From Pseudomonas bijieensis (GTDB lineage: Bacteria > Pseudomonadota > Gammaproteobacteria > Pseudomonadales > Pseudomonadaceae): 64,000 nucleotides of DNA. This document shows positions 61,701-64,000 of the stretch, piece by piece. The stretch spans positions 1,240,001 to 1,304,000 of the forward strand of contig NZ_CP048810.1 of NCBI RefSeq assembly GCF_013347965.1, read 5' to 3'. Made by a program: the position numbers and the translations under genes. Position 1 is the first letter of the stretch. Every line of letters starts with the position of its first letter. A model generated the notes under the pieces. The model saw nothing but the letters and a program-made list of their open reading frames with translations, had not been told where the DNA came from and did no database searches.

Positions 61701-62999
61701 ATGCAAACGCTCAACCTCGCCACCCGCCGCTGGTGGTACATCATGCCCATCGTCTTCATCACCTACAGCCTGGCCTACCTGGACCGGGCCAACTATGGAT
61801 TCGCCGCCGCCTCGGGCATGGCCGAGGATCTGATGATCACCCCGGGGCTCTCGTCGCTGCTGGGCGCGCTGTTTTTCCTCGGCTACTTTTTCTTCCAGGT
61901 CCCGGGGGCGATCTACGCACAGAAGCACAGCGTGAAGAAGCTGATCTTCGTCAGCCTGATCCTCTGGGGCTCGCTGGCGACCCTGACGGGCGTGGTCGCC
62001 AATGCCTACTGGCTAATCGTGATCCGCTTCATGCTTGGGGTGGTCGAGGCCGCGGTGATGCCGGCGATGCTGGTGTACCTTTGCCACTGGTTCACCCGGG
62101 CCGAACGCTCGCGTGCCAATACCTTCCTGATCCTCGGCAACCCGGTGACCATGCTGTGGATGTCCGTGGTCTCGGGTTACCTGGTGCAGCAGTTCGACTG
62201 GCGCTGGATGTTCATCATCGAGGGCCTGCCGGCAGTGCTCTGGGCCTTTATCTGGTGGCGCCTGGCCGATGACCGTCCGGCCCAGGCCAAGTGGCTCAGC
62301 GACCAGGAAAAGCACGATCTGGAAAGTGCCCTGGCGGCCGAACAGGTCGGCATCAAGGCAGTGAAGAACTACGCCGAGGCCTTCCGCTCGCCCAAGGTGA
62401 TCATCCTGGCGTTGCAGTTTTTCTGCTGGAGCATCGGCGTCTACGGGTTTGTGCTGTGGTTGCCGTCGATCCTCAAGGCCGGCCTGCAGATGAACATGGT
62501 CGAGGCCGGGTGGCTGTCGTCCCTGCCGTACCTGGCGGCGGTAATCGCCATGCTGGTGGTGTCCTGGGCCTCGGACAAGGTCCAGAAGCGCAAACGTTTC
62601 GTCTGGCCGCCGCTGCTGGTCGCCGCCATCGCGTTCTACGCCTCCTACCTGCTGGGGGCCGAGCACTTCTGGTGGTCCTATGGCTTGCTGGTGGTCGCCG
62701 GTGCTTGCATGTATGCGCCGTACGGTCCGTTCTTCGCCATCGTTCCGGAAATCCTCCCGGCCAATGTCGCTGGCGGCGCCATGGCGTTGATCAACAGCAT
62801 GGGCGCGCTGGGCTCGTTCGGCGGTTCGTACCTGGTGGGCTACCTCAACGGCACTACCGGTTCCCCCGGCATGTCCTTCCTGCTGATGAGCGGCGCGTTG
62901 TTGCTCTCGGTGGTGCTGACCCTCGCCCTCAAGCCCGGCGCCAGCGACCGGACCGCCTCCCACCCCGCGACGCCACACCCGGCGCCCGCCCGTTCCTGA
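61701..62999 (+). CDS. kguT: KguT, 2-ketogluconate transporter (MFS, anion:cation symporter type)
   Basis: This 432-residue MFS permease has 12 predicted helices and family segments YLDRANYGFAAASGMAEDL, RFMLGVVEAAVMPAMLVYLCHWF and a central cytoplasmic loop (about 190-225). It imports 2-ketogluconate through the inner membrane. An AGGAGT site lies before the ATG. Operon position after kguK fits PAO1. Confidence 0.92.
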   Translation: MQTLNLATRRWWYIMPIVFITYSLAYLDRANYGFAAASGMAEDLMITPGLSSLLGALFFLGYFFFQVPGAIYAQKHSVKKLIFVSLILWGSLATLTGVVANAYWLIVIRFMLGVVEAAVMPAMLVYLCHWFTRAERSRANTFLILGNPVTMLWMSVVSGYLVQQFDWRWMFIIEGLPAVLWAFIWWRLADDRPAQAKWLSDQEKHDLESALAAEQVGIKAVKNYAEAFRSPKVIILALQFFCWSIGVYGFVLWLPSILKAGLQMNMVEAGWLSSLPYLAAVIAMLVVSWASDKVQKRKRFVWPPLLVAAIAFYASYLLGAEHFWWSYGLLVVAGACMYAPYGPFFAIVPEILPANVAGGAMALINSMGALGSFGGSYLVGYLNGTTGSPGMSFLLMSGALLLSVVLTLALKPGASDRTASHPATPHPAPARS

Positions 63000-63014
63000 A
63001 TCGAGACCCGCCCC

Positions 63015-63992
63015 ATGAAAAAGCACGTGGTGTTGTACAAAACGCTGTCAGCTCAGTTGATGGCTCGCCTGCAAGCCCAGGCCCAAGTCACGCACATCGA
63101 ACGCCTCGATGCCCAGGGCCTGGCGCAACTGCGCGAGACCCTCCCCACGGCCCATGGCCTGCTGGGCGCCAGCCTCAGGCTGGATGCGGCGCTGCTCGAC
63201 CTGGCGCCAAACCTGCAAGCCATCGCCAGCGTCTCGGTGGGGGTCGATAACTACGACATCGACTACCTCACCGAACGCCGGATCCTGCTCAGCAACACGC
63301 CGGACGTGCTGACCGAAACCACTGCGGACACCGGTTTCGCATTGATCCTGGCAACCGCCAGGCGCGTGGTGGAGCTGGCCAACCTGGTCCGCGAAGGTGG
63401 CTGGCAACAGAGCATCGGCCCCCGGCATTTCGGCACCGATGTCCATGGCAAGACCCTGGGCATCATCGGCATGGGGCGCATCGGCGAAGCCCTGGCCCAG
63501 CGCGGGCACTTCGGCTTCGGCATGCCAGTGCTCTACCACAGCCACTCCCCCAAACCCGCGGTCGAGCAGCGGTTCGGCGCCCGTTATTGCAGCCTCGAAA
63601 CGCTGTTGCGGCAGGCGGATTTCATCTGCCTGACCTTGCCGCTCACAGCCGAGACCCACGGGCTGATCGGCGCCCAAGCGTTCGCGCAGATGCGTCCCGA
63701 GAGTATCTTCATCAACATCTCCCGGGGCAAAGTGGTGGATGAAGCGGCACTGATCGAGGCCCTGCGCAACCAGCAGATCCGTGGCGCGGGGCTGGATGTG
63801 TTCGAGCGCGAACCCTTGAGTGCGGATTCGCCGCTGTTGCAGATGGACAACGTGGTCGCGACGCCGCACATGGGCTCGGCCACCCACGAGACCCGGGAAG
63901 CGATGGCGCGTTGTGCGGTGGACAATCTGTTGGCGGCGTTGGCGGGGGAACGGCCGGTGAATCTGGTGAATGCGGGGGCGTGGCGGGGCTGA
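63015..63992 (+). CDS. kguD: KguD, 2-ketogluconate-6-phosphate reductase
   Basis: This 325-residue D-isomer 2-hydroxyacid dehydrogenase has the NAD(P) motif GMGRIG (about 153-158) and the catalytic Arg237 (NISRGKVV), Glu266 (FEREPL) and His285 (TPHMGS). It reduces 2-keto-6-phosphogluconate to 6-phosphogluconate for the Entner-Doudoroff route. It is the last gene of the ptxS-kgu group and lies 15 bases after kguT. Confidence 0.92.
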   Translation: MKKHVVLYKTLSAQLMARLQAQAQVTHIERLDAQGLAQLRETLPTAHGLLGASLRLDAALLDLAPNLQAIASVSVGVDNYDIDYLTERRILLSNTPDVLTETTADTGFALILATARRVVELANLVREGGWQQSIGPRHFGTDVHGKTLGIIGMGRIGEALAQRGHFGFGMPVLYHSHSPKPAVEQRFGARYCSLETLLRQADFICLTLPLTAETHGLIGAQAFAQMRPESIFINISRGKVVDEAALIEALRNQQIRGAGLDVFEREPLSADSPLLQMDNVVATPHMGSATHETREAMARCAVDNLLAALAGERPVNLVNAGAWRG

Positions 63993-64000
63993 CATAGGCC

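Overview
The window looks like chromosome of a fluorescent-group Pseudomonas (P. fluorescens complex). This rests on high G+C, Pseudomonas-type REP/BIME elements in most intergenic gaps, and gene neighbourhoods known from P. aeruginosa and P. putida: acoX/acoR, vreAIR-hxc-DING-pdtA and ptxS-kguEKTD. No rRNA, tRNA, phage, insertion sequence or CRISPR array was found.

Layout. (1) 1-2980: end of an acetoin-catabolism locus, with acoX (partial, leftward) and the sigma-54 activator gene acoR (rightward), plus a -24/-12 promoter and a palindromic candidate activator site between them. (2) 2985-11610: an envelope thiol/copper-type region. It holds a small secreted protein, a DipZ-like CcdA-thioredoxin fusion, a DUF2790 protein, an OmpR-type two-component system resembling DsbRS, a ferric-reductase-like membrane protein, a DoxX protein, and a bufferin/Hvf-type RiPP cluster (DUF2063, DUF692/MNIO, and an EGKCG precursor that also carries two EF-hands). 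A composite TGTATCC...CACTGCRATACA element lies at nearly the same distance upstream of both the DUF2790 gene and the precursor gene, suggesting one regulon. (3) 11903-17081: a TPP enzyme of the PoxB type, a DUF2238 membrane protein and a CHASE4-PAS-GGDEF-EAL protein with a degenerate EAL domain. (4) 17367-46957: a phosphate-starvation secretion island with a 4191-residue TpsA adhesin (PdtA-like), two DING phosphate-binding paralogues, a complete Hxc type II secretion system in the P. aeruginosa gene order, and the VreA-VreI-VreR surface-signalling module. Candidate Pho boxes occur at three points. (5) 47084-50272: an AhpD-like protein, a MocR regulator, an ABM monooxygenase and a secreted cupin. 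(6) 50466-58457: the large NAD-glutamate dehydrogenase, a small acidic protein and a WG-repeat protein. (7) 58690-63992: the 2-ketogluconate operon ptxS-kguE-kguK-kguT-kguD with two perfect PtxS palindromes.

Three genes carry small apparent insertions in short repeats: the histidine kinase (extra GA), the MNIO enzyme (C5 run) and the 5' end of hxcR (G4 run). Three in one window suggests residual assembly indels, so these should be checked against reads before any is called a real lesion. REP sequence also forms the C-terminal tails of HxcP, HxcQ and KguK, and four REP-bearing units of 134 bp stand in tandem at 43798-44224.
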